From NCBI RefSeq assembly GCF_016097555.1, contig NC_054707.1:47333692-47397691 (forward strand): a stretch of DNA of 64,000 bases, given 5' to 3'. Below, piece after piece: positions 23,801 to 37,519 of this stretch. The DNA is from Gigantopelta aegis (taxonomy: Eukaryota; Mollusca; Gastropoda; Neomphalida; Peltospiridae). Under the pieces are notes generated by a model. The model did no database searches and had not been told where the DNA came from. It saw nothing but the letters and a program-made list of their open reading frames with translations. A program made the position numbers and the translations under genes. How positions within the stretch are numbered: position 1 is the stretch's first letter; every line of letters starts with the position of its first letter.

Positions 23801-26800
23801 CATACATACATACATACATACATACATACATCCATACATACATTGTAGATTGTAGACCCCATGCATATGGTTGAGTTAAAGAACTTCCTTTTTATGGAAG
23901 CTTCGATAGCTCAGAGCGTATTGTGGTTAGTCTTGCAATTTGCGGGCGATTCGGTGCCACAGGTTCAAGTCCCAGCAACGGCATGGGACAATTTGTGAGG
24001 CCAGAAAGGATTTAATTATCCCCTGCGCCAGTGTGTTAATATCTATGTATGTAACAGTCAACCTCGACATACATACAATATATAGATATTCATACATCAA
24101 TACATAAATACATATAGACACACACATACAAAACACACACAATCACACACATATACATCCATGTGCACAACACAAGAAACCTCTTAAGGAACAAATGTTT
24201 AGTGTTAGGTAAATTTTCAAGTCTATAGTATTTTCCTTATTGTCTCCCTTTCATAAAGTGTCAGACTGTAAAATTCAATCATACACAGTCACGCAGATTT
24301 AATGGTGTAATCGTGTCAGTCTTTAGACTGGTAGGTACTGGGTTCACATCCCAGTACCAGCTCCAACACAGAGTTTAAATGGCTCATTGGGAAGGTGTTG
24401 GGTCAGTAACTATTTCAAAAATAAATTCTCTCATTAAAGTTAAACAAGTCATTAAAGCTGTAGTCCTACCTTGCTAGACACAAACAAAACTAGTTTTAGT
24501 AAACTCATTCCTGAGTTTGCTGCACTGTAAGATGTTTCCTACTAATAACATAATTCTAAAAAACTTACATATTAAATATATTTTCTTGTTCAGAATATCA
24601 GTGTCTGTATATTCAATGTGTTTCTGGTCCTCTTAATATTTGTAAGAAGCCCAAACTGGATTTTGTCTTCAAATAATTTCGTACATATGAAAAAACAATA
24701 TTTTAGGAAATAAAATGAAATTTAACCTAGTACAAATATTAGAACGATCGGAAACACATTTAATATACAGCCACTAATATTTTATGCAGAATTTTTTTTT
24801 ATATGTAATTACAATTGTTAAAAAGTCTCTGTTAGTCAATAACATCTTTAAAATTGCAGAAAAGTCAGAAATGTTCCTTTAAGAACCAACAATTAACTTC
24901 GGATGTGAAAAAACAACCCAGATAGCAAAGGTATGTGCCCAGGACAGTGAGTTTGAACCTCAGTTGGAAATAACTATAAAAAGTACACCCCATGTGGTGC
25001 AGTATTGGCACATGGACCAATTGTTTACTAAGTCTCCAGATCAAACTTGTAGCCACAGAGAGTTTACTTTTGATATCACACATGATATGTTTCATTAATT
25101 ATCCTTCTTTCATTCCTTACGTAATGAACTAACAATATATATATATATATATGTATATCATGTATTTAACCCCTACAATTATATACATATTTGTATGTTC
25201 TGAAACAATATGTATGTATTTTGTACCGGCTCTATTTGGGTGTTTTGTACAATAAATATTGATTGATTAATTGACTGACTGACTGACTGACTAATTGATT
25301 GATAACAAAAGACAAACATTGCTGAAAAACAAACTATTTTATTTGATTGTTTAATAACAAACTTTGACAAAAGATTTGTTTTCATATACCCAATAATATA
25401 TCAAATATATTTCAGGGTTGTACCTACTAAATTATTTTATTAAACAGTGTCATTTATGTTTTAGTTTGAGAAGACCCTATATTATCTCTCTGGATTTGTT
25501 TCCCTTCTACTTATTTCACATTGGATGTAGAACGGAGACCATGGGGGCTGTGCCTACATGTATACTAAACATAAGCTTGACCAAAAAAATAAGTTTTTTT
25601 CTCATCCATATTATAGATTTCTCTGTGGAAACTATCTGACAATTCTTACTGTTCAACCAGTAGCAGCAGGGCCGTAATGGGTGGTTCTGTGACACACTAT
25701 ACCGGCTGATTCAGTGAATGCCTCAGCCCAGGGCCAATATCTGGCCAGCTAACAAGCATTCACTGTGGGTTTGACAGGGCCAATCAGACAATTATGTACA
25801 AGTGGCATCATGTTAACCAGATTTCCACACCTCCACCACTCTGTCAGGCCTAATTGGACGCCAGGGAGCCCAGACTAAAAACTGACTGCACAAACTGCCA
25901 ATTCCATGGTCCTTATATACAGACCAACTTTCAGGCTTGAGGCCAGGCTGGGCTGGGCTGGACCAACTTCGATGACCATAATTATGTAAGGAAAGAATTT
26001 TGACAATGGAAAGCATTACATGTATGTGAGACCAGGGTTCCAAGGACAAGAATGTTAGTATGATTGTCGAACCCTTTTACGTTTTCATTGAAAGTAAAAT
26101 TGAATATAAGAAATTTAGATACTGTTACTGTAAATCACAAAATTATAATTTAGTGAAATCCAAATACACATGTAAGTGACAGATTAGTGACATAAAACTT
26201 TAGTGGAATTGGCACATCAATTTTATTTTACGAAAGCTTAAGTTGTAGGATTGGCTGAAAGAATACTCTTGATATATTTGCACATTATCACGTAACTATT
26301 GTTGTGTACCGGCCTCGGTGGCGTCATGGTTAGGCCATCGATCTACAGGCTGGTAGGTACTGGGTTCGGATCCCAGTCGAGGCATGGGATTTTTAATCCA
26401 GATACCGACTCCAAACCCTGAGTGAGTGCTCCGCAAGGCTCAGTGAGTAGATGTAAACCACTTGCACCGGCCATTGATCCATAAGTGGTTCAACAAAGGC
26501 CATGGTTTGTGCTATCCTGCCTGTGGGAAGCGCAAATAAAAGATCCCTTGCTGCTAATCGGAAAGAGTAGCCTATGTAGTGGTGACAGCGGGTTTTCTCT
26601 CAAAATCTGTGGTCCTTAACCATATGTCTGACGCAATATAACCGTAAATAAAATGTGTTGAGTACGTCGTTAAATAAAACATTTCTTTTTTTTCTATTGT
26701 TGTGTGTTCTGTTAATCACCAACAAACAATCACACATAAGATTTTCAAACAGTCTATCATATGTCTCTTTAAATATTTTGGCGGTAGGACATAGCTCAGT

Positions 26801-29800
26801 GGTACAGCGCCCGCTTGCTGCGTGGTCGGTCTGGGATCGATCCCACTCTGTTGGCCCATTGGGCTATTTCTCATTTCAGACAGTGTACCACGACTGGTAT
26901 ATCAAAGGCCGTGGTATGTGCTATCCTGTCTGTGGGATGGTGCATATAAAAGACCCCTTGCTGCTAATCGAAAAGAGTAGCCCATGAAGTGGTGACAACG
27001 GGTTTCCTCTCAATATCTGTGTGGTCCTTAACCATATGTCCGACACCATATAACCGTAAATAACATTTTGCATTATGAAATATTAGCATTTTGTGTAACT
27101 ATGCTAAATCCACTAATATTGAATGTTCACTACCATTTCCTGATTTACAGTACATGGCTGTCAGCCAGTGCACCACGATTAGTATATCAAAGGCAGTGGT
27201 ATGTGTTATCCTGTCTAATGGACGGTGCATATAAAAGATCCCTTCCTGCTAATCGAAAAGAGTAGCCCATGAAGTGGCGACAGCAGGTTTCCTCCCTCAA
27301 TATCTGTGTGGTCCTTAACCATATGTCCGATGCCATATACTGGTAACCATAAATAAAATGTGTTGAGTGCATCATTAAATAAACCATTTCTTTCCTTCAT
27401 TCCAAATTATTTCTAACTGCATCCATTGTCAGGGTAAGCTGCTAGGCACAAGATGCAAACTATATGTATAATTTTGGGGGAATATACCTGATGTAAAACT
27501 ACGTTCCAGGGGTAGGCTTTTGAGGGTCGAAACCCTTCATTGCTCAATAAAATTTAATTTTTCTCCAAGTATTTTCCAAGGAAGCATGACTCGACCACTC
27601 AATAAACTTCAGTCACCATAGTTTAGACCCCCTGCTAAAGTTTCTGCACTCTCCTGTCCATTCGAGAAAATATCGACATTAATTTGCAACATGATTGTTT
27701 GATGATTATTTTTTGTCAAATGTAACTAAACGTGATGGTGGTCTGGGCATGGCCCTCCCGGTACTTTGTGGCCACTTGGCAAGTCATCCATGATTGCACT
27801 ACTGGAGCTGCATCTAAGTGTTCTTCTGTGACTCACCATCTATACATATTTGATGACCGTCTGACAATCAGTCACCATAATGAATGACACTGGTGCAGTA
27901 ACACATAATTACAAACTCCCTCTGGACTCCGCACAGGTGCAAATGTGAGTTTGTCAAGTGATGGAATTTGATGAGACAGGCTCGATTCCGCTGAATGCAA
28001 CTGCAATGGTGATAAACTGTATTAACTGACAGAGTGTGTCCACAAGCGAAGGCTCTCCTCCCACTGGCCGATCAATATCATTACCACCAGACTAATCAAA
28101 ACTGGCCACCAGTCTTGTCACCAGAATGCATTAGTGACAATTACAATTGGTTCTAATAAATTTGTTTCCTGCATGCATGATGTTCTTTGGTTTGTTACTT
28201 AAGTTCTTTATTAGACTTAATTTCTGACTCGCAGGTAGGCACTGAACATACTGATAGTTAACTGAGATCTGTATAAAGCATGTAGTTAATTGTTACTATA
28301 TAAAAATGTGAAAATTATATATCCGAGGCAAGAATTATCACCTTGGCAATCTGTTCACCTTATGGGTCTGTGTGGGTCCAACATGACACACTGCTTTGAC
28401 ACTTGGTCTGGAATGTGTTTTGACACATGGTGAGTATAGAGTATATTTTAACATTTAGTCTAGAGAGTGTGTTTTGAGACTTGGTCTAAATAGTGTTTTG
28501 GCACATGGTCTAAAGAGAATGTTTTAACATTTGGTCTAGAGAGTGTCTTTTGACAAATGGTCTAGAGACTGTTTTGAGACTTGGTCTAAAGCATGTGCTT
28601 TGACAAGTGGTCTAGATAGTATAGAGTGTGTTTTGACATTTGATCTAGAGAGTGTGTTTTGAGACTTGGTCTAAATAGTGTTTTGGCACATGGTCTAAAG
28701 AGAATGTTTTAACATTTGGTCTAGAGAGTGTCTTTTGACAAATGGTCTAGAGACTGTTTTGAGACTTGGTCTAAAGCATGTGCTTTGACAAGTGGTCTAG
28801 ATAGTATAGAGTGTGTTTTGACATTTGATCTAGAGAGTGTGTTTTGAGACTTGGTCTAAATAGTGTTTTGGCACATGGTCTAAAGAGAATGTTTTAACAT
28901 TTGGTCTAGAGAGTGTCTTTTGACAAATGGTCTAGAGACTGTTTTCAGACTTGGTCTAAAGCATGTGCTTTGACAAGTGGTCTAGATAGTATAGAGTGTG
29001 TTTTGACATTTGATCTAGAGAGTGTGTTTTGAGACTAGGTCTAGAGAGAATGTTTTGACATTTGATCTAGAGAGTGTGTTTTGACAAATGGTCTTGAGAC
29101 TTGATCTAAAGAATGTGTTTTGACAAATGGTTTAGTGAATGTGTTTTGACAAATGGTCTAGTGAATGTATTTTGGCAAATGGTCTACAGAATGTGTTTTG
29201 ACACATAGTCTAGTGAATGTGTTTTGACAAACAGTCTAGAGAGTGTTTTGATACATAGTCTAGTGAATGTGTTTTGACAAATGGTCTAGAAAGTATTTTG
29301 ACATTTGGTCTATAATAATGTGTTTAGACACTTGTTCTATAATAATGTGTTTAGACACTTGGTCTAGAGAGCATTTTGACACTTGGTCTAGAGAGTGTAT
29401 TTTGACGAATGGTCTACAGTACAGTGTGTTCTGAAGAAATCCTAAAACCACCATGTGACTATTCTATATTATCAACAGTGTCACTGGATCTTTTGTATGC
29501 ACTTTTGAAAAACAGAAAAGTACATATCACTGCCTTTGACATAAAAAACAAGAAACAGCAGTTGGAATGATGAAAACAGGTCTTTCCTTTGAAAAAGAAC
29601 TGATATTATGTCAATTATTACTTATAAATCTACAATGAACAAATGATGGGGAATTTTTAAAACATTATTTCATTACTTATATTTTGACATGGAATCTTGC
29701 ATTTTTACCTTTTTCTTGTCGTTGAACACTGCCTGCAGCAGAGGTTCCAACCAGTGAGTATTACACTCACAGTGTGAGTCGAGGAACACAAGAACAGAGC

Positions 29801-32800
29801 CAGTCGCTTGCGATGCACCTGGAAAATAAAGAAATTTAAAAATGTTTTTTTTGTTTAATGATCCCATTACAGCACATTGATTTATTAGTTGCCAGCTATT
29901 GGACGTCTAACATTTGGTCATGGTGACATGTCAGAGAAAAATCCTTTACATTTTTCCGTTAGCAGCAAGGAAATGTTTTTATATGCACTTTCCCACAGAA
30001 AAGACAACACATACCAATGCCTTCGATATATTGGTTGTACGGCACTGATTGGGATGGAAAAAATTCAATCAGAGAATGGGTCCACTAAAGGGATTTGATC
30101 CTTCAACCCAAGCACCTCAGGCCAAAAACCTTGCCAACTGGGCTAGATCCCATTCGTTACTAAAGAAGATTAATTTATTGTACATTGTAAACCTCATAAA
30201 TGGGGGGAGAGGGCAAATGGAGCAGTTTAAAATTGCTTTTTACCTATCTTAATTTTCTTTTACTGCCCCTTGTCCCCACACCCTAGACACTACCATATGC
30301 CTCTGTCATACCCATATTTCGACCTGTATGTAACGGTTTCTTTCTGGACTTCATATAATGAATTGCAAATGTTTTCATGAAACTAATATTCTCTCCCGAG
30401 TGAAATCTGTTCCCTCCAAATAAAAAATTAACTTTCCTATTCCATTATATAATACTGTTTGAGTTAGTGACATTATTAATATTATTGACTCAACAAATTT
30501 GTTTATTCTCAGAACATTAATAACATAAAAAAAGAAGCAAACAGTAAAATGTTTGCGGTATTGCATGTAATTACCCAGCCCCTATGGAGTCAGAGTCAGT
30601 CGACAGGTCGTAAATCAATCATAAACAAGTGAAATCAATTGTTTTATGGGAATGCGCTGTGTAAAAGCCAGCTGTAAAATCTTGATCAGTTGTTTAGCAA
30701 ATATGATGTGGTTGTTGTGGCGAGTGAAAACACAACACAGCTGTCATTGTTCTCAACATTAATCACTTTTATTAGCAGAAAATAAAAATGCTACAGTTTT
30801 ATAGTCAATACAAAATGAATATATCTTTTAGCTTGAATTTTTGTTATTATATAATTACAAACTGCATGTTATCAACATTAATAACTTTTATCAGCAGGAA
30901 ATAAAAATGCTACAGTTTTATAGTCAATACAAAATGAATATACCTTTTATTTTTTTTATTTTTTTTTATTATATAATTACAAACTTTTAAAGAAACTGAA
31001 GAAAACCTTTGATAAACCTTAAAAAATTCTGTCATTATGTCAAATGGGACGACATTATGTAAAACAGGCCATAAAAAGGATGTATGGAACAGATTTATGT
31101 GTATTTTTAACTAAATAAATTGTGTTATTTGTAATTATAAGAATAGTTTGTGATTTTTTGTCAATTTATTGATGTATACCATTAACAGTCACAAATTTAG
31201 GATAAAAATCGCATTGCAACTAGACTATGCAATTTTTTTTAAACTTGTAACTGTTATACATTGTTAAATTTACAATTTTTTTTTACAAACAATACTTACC
31301 TAAATAAATTTAATGAAAAACACAATTTATACTACACACAGTTCAATAAATTTTACTCCTCTTTCCCAGGATTGGCTGTACCACTCGCCAACTTTGCTAA
31401 ATTGCAATTTTAGAAACAATATGCAAATTTTATTTTAATTTGGTGAAATAATTGCATGTAATGATTGATAGTTTGCTAAAAAATAACTCAGTCTTTATGA
31501 AATGTCTTATAGATAATGTATCAAAATGTTCTATAAACCCAGAGCTAGTCCAGCTTTCCAGACAGTCTGACACAAAGGTCATGAGGTGGGACCTAGCCTG
31601 CTTTCCAGACAGTCTGACACAAAGGTCATGAGGTGGGATCTAACCCTGCTTTCCAGACAGTCTGACACAAAGGTCACGAGGTGGGATCTAACCCTGCTTT
31701 CCAGACAGTCTGACACAAAGGTCATGAGGTGGGATCTAACCCTGCTTTCCAGACAGTCTGACACAAAGGTCATGAGGTGGGATCTAACCCTGCTTTCCAG
31801 ACAGTCTGACACAAAGGTCATGAGGTGGGATCTAACCCTGCTTTCCAGACAGTCTGACACAATGGTCATGAGGTGAGATCTAGTCCTGCTTTCCAGACAG
31901 TCTGACACAATGGTCATGAGGTGGATGGGACAGTCTGGTCAGCCCAGACAGTTTGGTCCAGAGCTTTCCAGACAGTCTGACACATTGGTCATGAGGTGGG
32001 ATCTAGTCCTGCTCTCCAGACAGTCTGACACATTGGTCATGAGGTGGGAACTGGTCCTGCTCTCCAGACAGTCTGACACATTGGTCATGAGGTGGGATCT
32101 GGTCCTGCTCTCCAGACAGTCTGACACATTGTCACGAGGTGGGATCTAGCCCTGCTTTCCAGACAGTCTGACACAATGGTCATGAGGTGGGATCTAGCCC
32201 TGCTTTCCAGACAGTCTGACACAATGGTCATGAGGTGGGATCTAGCCCAGCTTTCCAGACAGTCTGACACAATGGTCACGAGGTGGGATCTGGCCCAGCT
32301 TTCCAGACAGTCTGACACAATGGTCACGAGGTGGGATCTGGCCCAGCTTTCCAGACAGTCTGACACAATGGTCATGAGGTGGGATCTAGTCCTGCTTTCC
32401 AGACAGTCTGACACAATGGTCATGAGGTGGGATCTAGCCCTGCTTTCCAGACAGTCTGACACAATGGTCATGAGGTGAGATCTAGCCCTGCTTTCCAGAC
32501 AGTCTGACACAATGGTCATGAGGTGGGATCTAACCCTGCTTTCCAGACAGTCTGACACATTGGTCATGAGGTGAGATCTAGCCCAGCTTTCCAGACAGTC
32601 TGACACATTGTCACGAGGTGGGATCTAGCCCTGCTTTCCAGACAGTCTGACACAATGGTCATGAGGTGAGATCTAGCCCTGCTTTCCAGACAGTCTGACA
32701 CAATGGTCATGAGGTGGGATCTAACCCAGCTTTCCAGACAGTCTGACACAATGGTCATGAGGTGGGATCTAACCCTGCTTTCCAGACAGTCTGACACATT

Positions 32801-35075
32801 GGTCATGAGGTGAGATCTAGCCCAGCTTTCCAGACAGTCTGACACAATGGTCATGAGGTGGGATCTAGCCCTGCTTTCCAGACAGTCTGACACAATGGTC
32901 ATGAGGTGGGATCTAGCCCAGCTTTCCAGACAGTCTGACACAATGGTCACGAGGTGGGATCTAGCCCTGCTTTCCAGACAGTCTGACACATTGGTCACGA
33001 GGTGGGAACTGGTCCTGCTCTCCAGACAGTCTGACACAATGGTCATGAGGTGGGATCTAACCCTGCTTTCCACACAGTCTGACACAATGGTCATGAGGTG
33101 GGATCTAACCCTGCTTTTCAGACAGTCTGACACAATGGTCATGAGGTGGGATCTCTAGCTGGAGCCTCAAGTATCAAATCCCCTCTGTTGATCCATTCTC
33201 TGATTGGAGTTTTTCTTATTGTAAGGAAGGAAATGTTTTATTTAACCACACAGATACTGAGAGACGAAACCCACTGTTGCCACTTCATGGGCTATTCTTT
33301 TATATGCACCATCCCAGACAGGATAGTACATACCACAGCCTTCATTACACCAGTTGTGGGTTCACCGGTTTTTCTTGTTGTAATCAGTGCCCTACAACTG
33401 GTACAGTCAAATCCACTTAATTGCATATTGGTTTATAGCATAAATTGGTTATTTGCATAGTATTCTGCTGCACAGAACCACAGAATGTATATCAAAGGCT
33501 GTTTTGTCTGTGGGATGGTGCATATAACAGATACCTTGCTATTAATGAAAAAATGTAGTATGTTTCCTGTAAGATTATAGGTCAGAATTACCAAATGTTT
33601 GACATCTAATAGCCAATGATTAATAAATCAATGTGCACCAGTAATGTTGTTAAACAAACTTTAACTTTAACTCATAATTTACATAGATGTCAAAGATGCA
33701 TGTGGACTTTCATAACTTAAAGTAAGTATAAATCATAAATCAATGTGCTCAATACATTTATGTCATAAAATAAAAGAAACTTTTAACTTGAAAGATGTTG
33801 ACAACCAAGGTGTGTCTGGGTGTACAAAGAAGTTTCATAACAGTTCAAATACAACACAGCCTACAGATGTTCCACAACCTGCCACACACAACCTGCTGTG
33901 CACACAACCTGCCGCACACACAACCTGCCACACACACAACCTGCTGTGCACACAACCTGCCGCACACACAACCTGCTGTGCACACAACCTGCCGCACACA
34001 CAACCTGCTGTGCACACAACCTTCCGTGCTCACAAAACCTGCCATACACACAACCTGCCACAAACACAACCTGCAGCACACACAACCTGCCATACACACA
34101 CTGCCGCACAGATAACCTGCCATGCACACAACCTGACACACACACACAACCTGCCATACACACACTGCCGCACAGATAACCTGCCATGCACACAACCTGA
34201 CACACACACAACCTGCCATACACACACTGCCGCACAGATAACCTGCCATGCACACAACCTGACACACACACAACCTGCCATACACACACTGCCGCACAGA
34301 TAACCTGCCATGCACACAACCTGCCATGCACACAACCTGACATACACACTGCCGCACAGATAACCTGCCTGCACACAACCTGACACACACACAACCTGCC
34401 ATACACACACTGCCGCACAGATAACCTGCCATGCACACAACCTGCCATGCACACAACCTGACACACACAGAACCTGACACACACACAACCTGCCATGCAC
34501 ATAACCTGACACACACACAACCTGCCATGCACACAACCTGACACACACAGACTGCCAAACAGATAACCTGCCATGCACACAACCTGACACACACACACAA
34601 CCTGCCGTGCACACAACCTGACACACACACAACCTGTCGTGCACACAACCTGACACACACACAACCTGCCATGCACACAACCTGACACACACATAACCTG
34701 CCGTGCACACAACCTGACACACACACAACCTGTCGTGCACACAACCTGACACACACACAACCTGCCGTGCACACAACCTGACACACACACACAACCTGCC
34801 CTGCACACAACCTGACACACACACAACCTGTCGTGCACACAACCTGACACACACACAACCTGCCGTGCACACAACCTGACACACACACAACCTGTCGTGC
34901 ACACAACCTGACACACACACACAACCTGCCGTGCACACAACCTGACACACACACACAACCTGCCGTGCACACAACCTGACAACAAGATAACCTGCCTCAC
35001 ACACAACCTACCACACACACACTGCCGCAGATAACCTGCCGTGCACACAACCTGACAAACACACACACACACACA

Positions 35076-35110
<35 letters not shown>

Positions 35111-35554
35111 CCTGAGCACTTGTGTTTGTTAAGCTGCGCCAGTGAAATAACCTAATGACGGGAAGTAATCTGGGAGATGAGGTCCCCGTCGATGACTCAA
35201 CTATTGTCATTCACAAATTGTCATGCAAAAACTGTTCTAATGCAAATAATGGAGTTTAATTCAATTTCAATGAGACATCTTCATAATCAATAGAACAAAA
35301 ATACAACATGTCAAATCTATACAGGGTTCGGCCATTATTAAAGGTTTTTCACATGCAGTGAAATAAAGAAACATGATTCATAGAGAAAAACTTCACAGAA
35401 ATATTACTTGAAATATTATGGTTTTTTGTTTACATGTAATACCAGACTGACTGATTTTCTGAGATTAAAACAAATGTGTGAACTTGATAATTATTACATG
35501 TACAATGATACTGCCAAATATCATATACTCTCTCTCCCTCCCTCCTCACTCTCA

Positions 35555-35592
<38 letters not shown>

Positions 35593-35606
35593 CACCCTCC
35601 CTCCCT

Positions 35607-35671
<65 letters not shown>

Positions 35672-35694
35672 CACCCTCCCCCTCCTCTCCCTCT

Positions 35695-35749
<55 letters not shown>

Positions 35750-37425
35750 TCCACATATACATATTAACACAAAACATACAATAACCATAATATGCACAAA
35801 CAAAGAACATTATGAATTTATTCTAAACATCTGTAGACTGTAAAAATACACACATTTTCATAAATAATGCATAAACGTTAATTGTTATCAACACTCGCCC
35901 AAAATCTATGGAGGATTCTTAAAACAGTTTTGTTTTGTTGTGTTTGTCTGGGGAGGTTTTGGTGTGTTTTTTAACTTCTTTTTTTTATATTTGGGGGAAG
36001 GAAGGAGAGTATTAACACTATTTTAATGCATATTAACTTTGTTCACTGCTGCTAATATTTAAATTGCCCACTTCACACCAATTACTAAATGAATGTTCCT
36101 CCCCCAGGAATATTTTCTGGTTACCGACAACGACGTAAGGGTTAATGGCTGCATTGCGCAATCAGTTACAGTAATTTCATTTGGACCCAATCTCAAACAT
36201 GAGCAATAAAAGTAAATTAACTCCATCAGTAAATTTTGGAAGAAATTCAAGAAAATTAAATAATGCCAAATTGGATCAGCTATGTAACACATGTACAGCT
36301 GTGATGACCGGACATGTCAATTAAAAATTAATCTGTTTCAGTGTAGCCAGAGGCAGCTCAAGAAGAAAATCTAAGGATCCTGCATTTATTCCGCTAAACA
36401 AAACTGACATGCAAGCACACACACATACGTAGATTTTTCATATAATAAAAATTAAAAAATTAAAAAGCTTTAGATCTTGCTGAAAACTCCTCTTAAAAAA
36501 TTAACTTTTTAAAACTAAATTTTAAAAATCAATACAAAGGCCCTCTATTAGTCTCCTTGCTTGCTGGGTCTGAGTTCACCATCCCCTGGCCATACACATT
36601 CTCCTCTTCCCATTTCATCAACCAATACTCTGCCCTTGTTATATTAAAACGTCAGTGGTATAATTAACAAGTTCTCTAAATCTAAAGTTGTCATTAAGTT
36701 TAAATTCCTCTCAGTAAAACAGAAAGTTCAAGTTTATCTGATACTATAGTTTCAGAATGAGTGAGTGAGTGAGCAGTGTGATTGAGTGATTGAATGAATC
36801 AATGAATGAGTGAGTGAGTGAGCAGTGTGATTGAGTGATTGAATGAATCAATGAATGTTTAAACGGACATACCCTAGTTTTTAAACACTAATGCATATTT
36901 TTGACTATTATAACTGTTTTTGATAACTTAAATCATACTTTACTTAGATTTTATTGTTTAGATTATCAACTTCCATACATTCAAAGTTTTTTTTGTCATC
37001 CTGGTGTTTTTACTATCACAAAATGAATTTCTTGTATTTTTAAAAATGCACATGCATCTGAGAAGTAACAGTTATGGAGTAGAGTTTATTTTATTTTTAG
37101 AGGGTATTTCACCATTTCAAAGTCACAGACTCATGTTGTACACAATTTTAACTTTATCCAAATGTGTCAGAGGTTTGTAGATTAACTACACTTAGTCTTA
37201 ATTTTCATGGGTTGAAACTAGGGTAAATCCCTTTAACAAACCCAGCACAAAAATTCATTGGCTACATTCTAGTTTCAGTATATTAACAATAAACACATAT
37301 ACTTTTCTTTTTCCTGAAATACATGCCATTTGTTTCAGAAACACACTATAACTTTAAATAAAATTACTTTTTACAAATATATTAAGTCGAGGGACTGAAA
37401 TTAATCTAAAATCTTTAAAACCTCC

Positions 37426-37519
<94 letters not shown>

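Noticed and set aside
23315..23874. Cys-Val and Thr-His frames of 100-169 codons
   Set aside because: Translation of CA/CATA microsatellite.
25813..26049. Minus frame of 78 codons
   Set aside because: No recognised motif, no matching splice sites, and inside a GALNT intron.
31554..33153. Possible CRISPR-like array
   Set aside because: The whole 48-bp unit is conserved, with no unique spacers; the context is a eukaryotic intron.
31579..33158. Repeated frames of 60-192 codons on both strands ([13 protein letters not shown] and [15 protein letters not shown] types)
   Set aside because: A 48-bp unit without stops stays open in every copy on both strands. No evidence of expression, and it lies inside a GALNT intron.
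33845..35210. Minus-strand open frames up to 449 codons rich in Cys, Val and Gly
   Set aside because: They follow the CA-rich minisatellite in several overlapping frames. No start context, splice sites or domain; the composition is that of the repeat.
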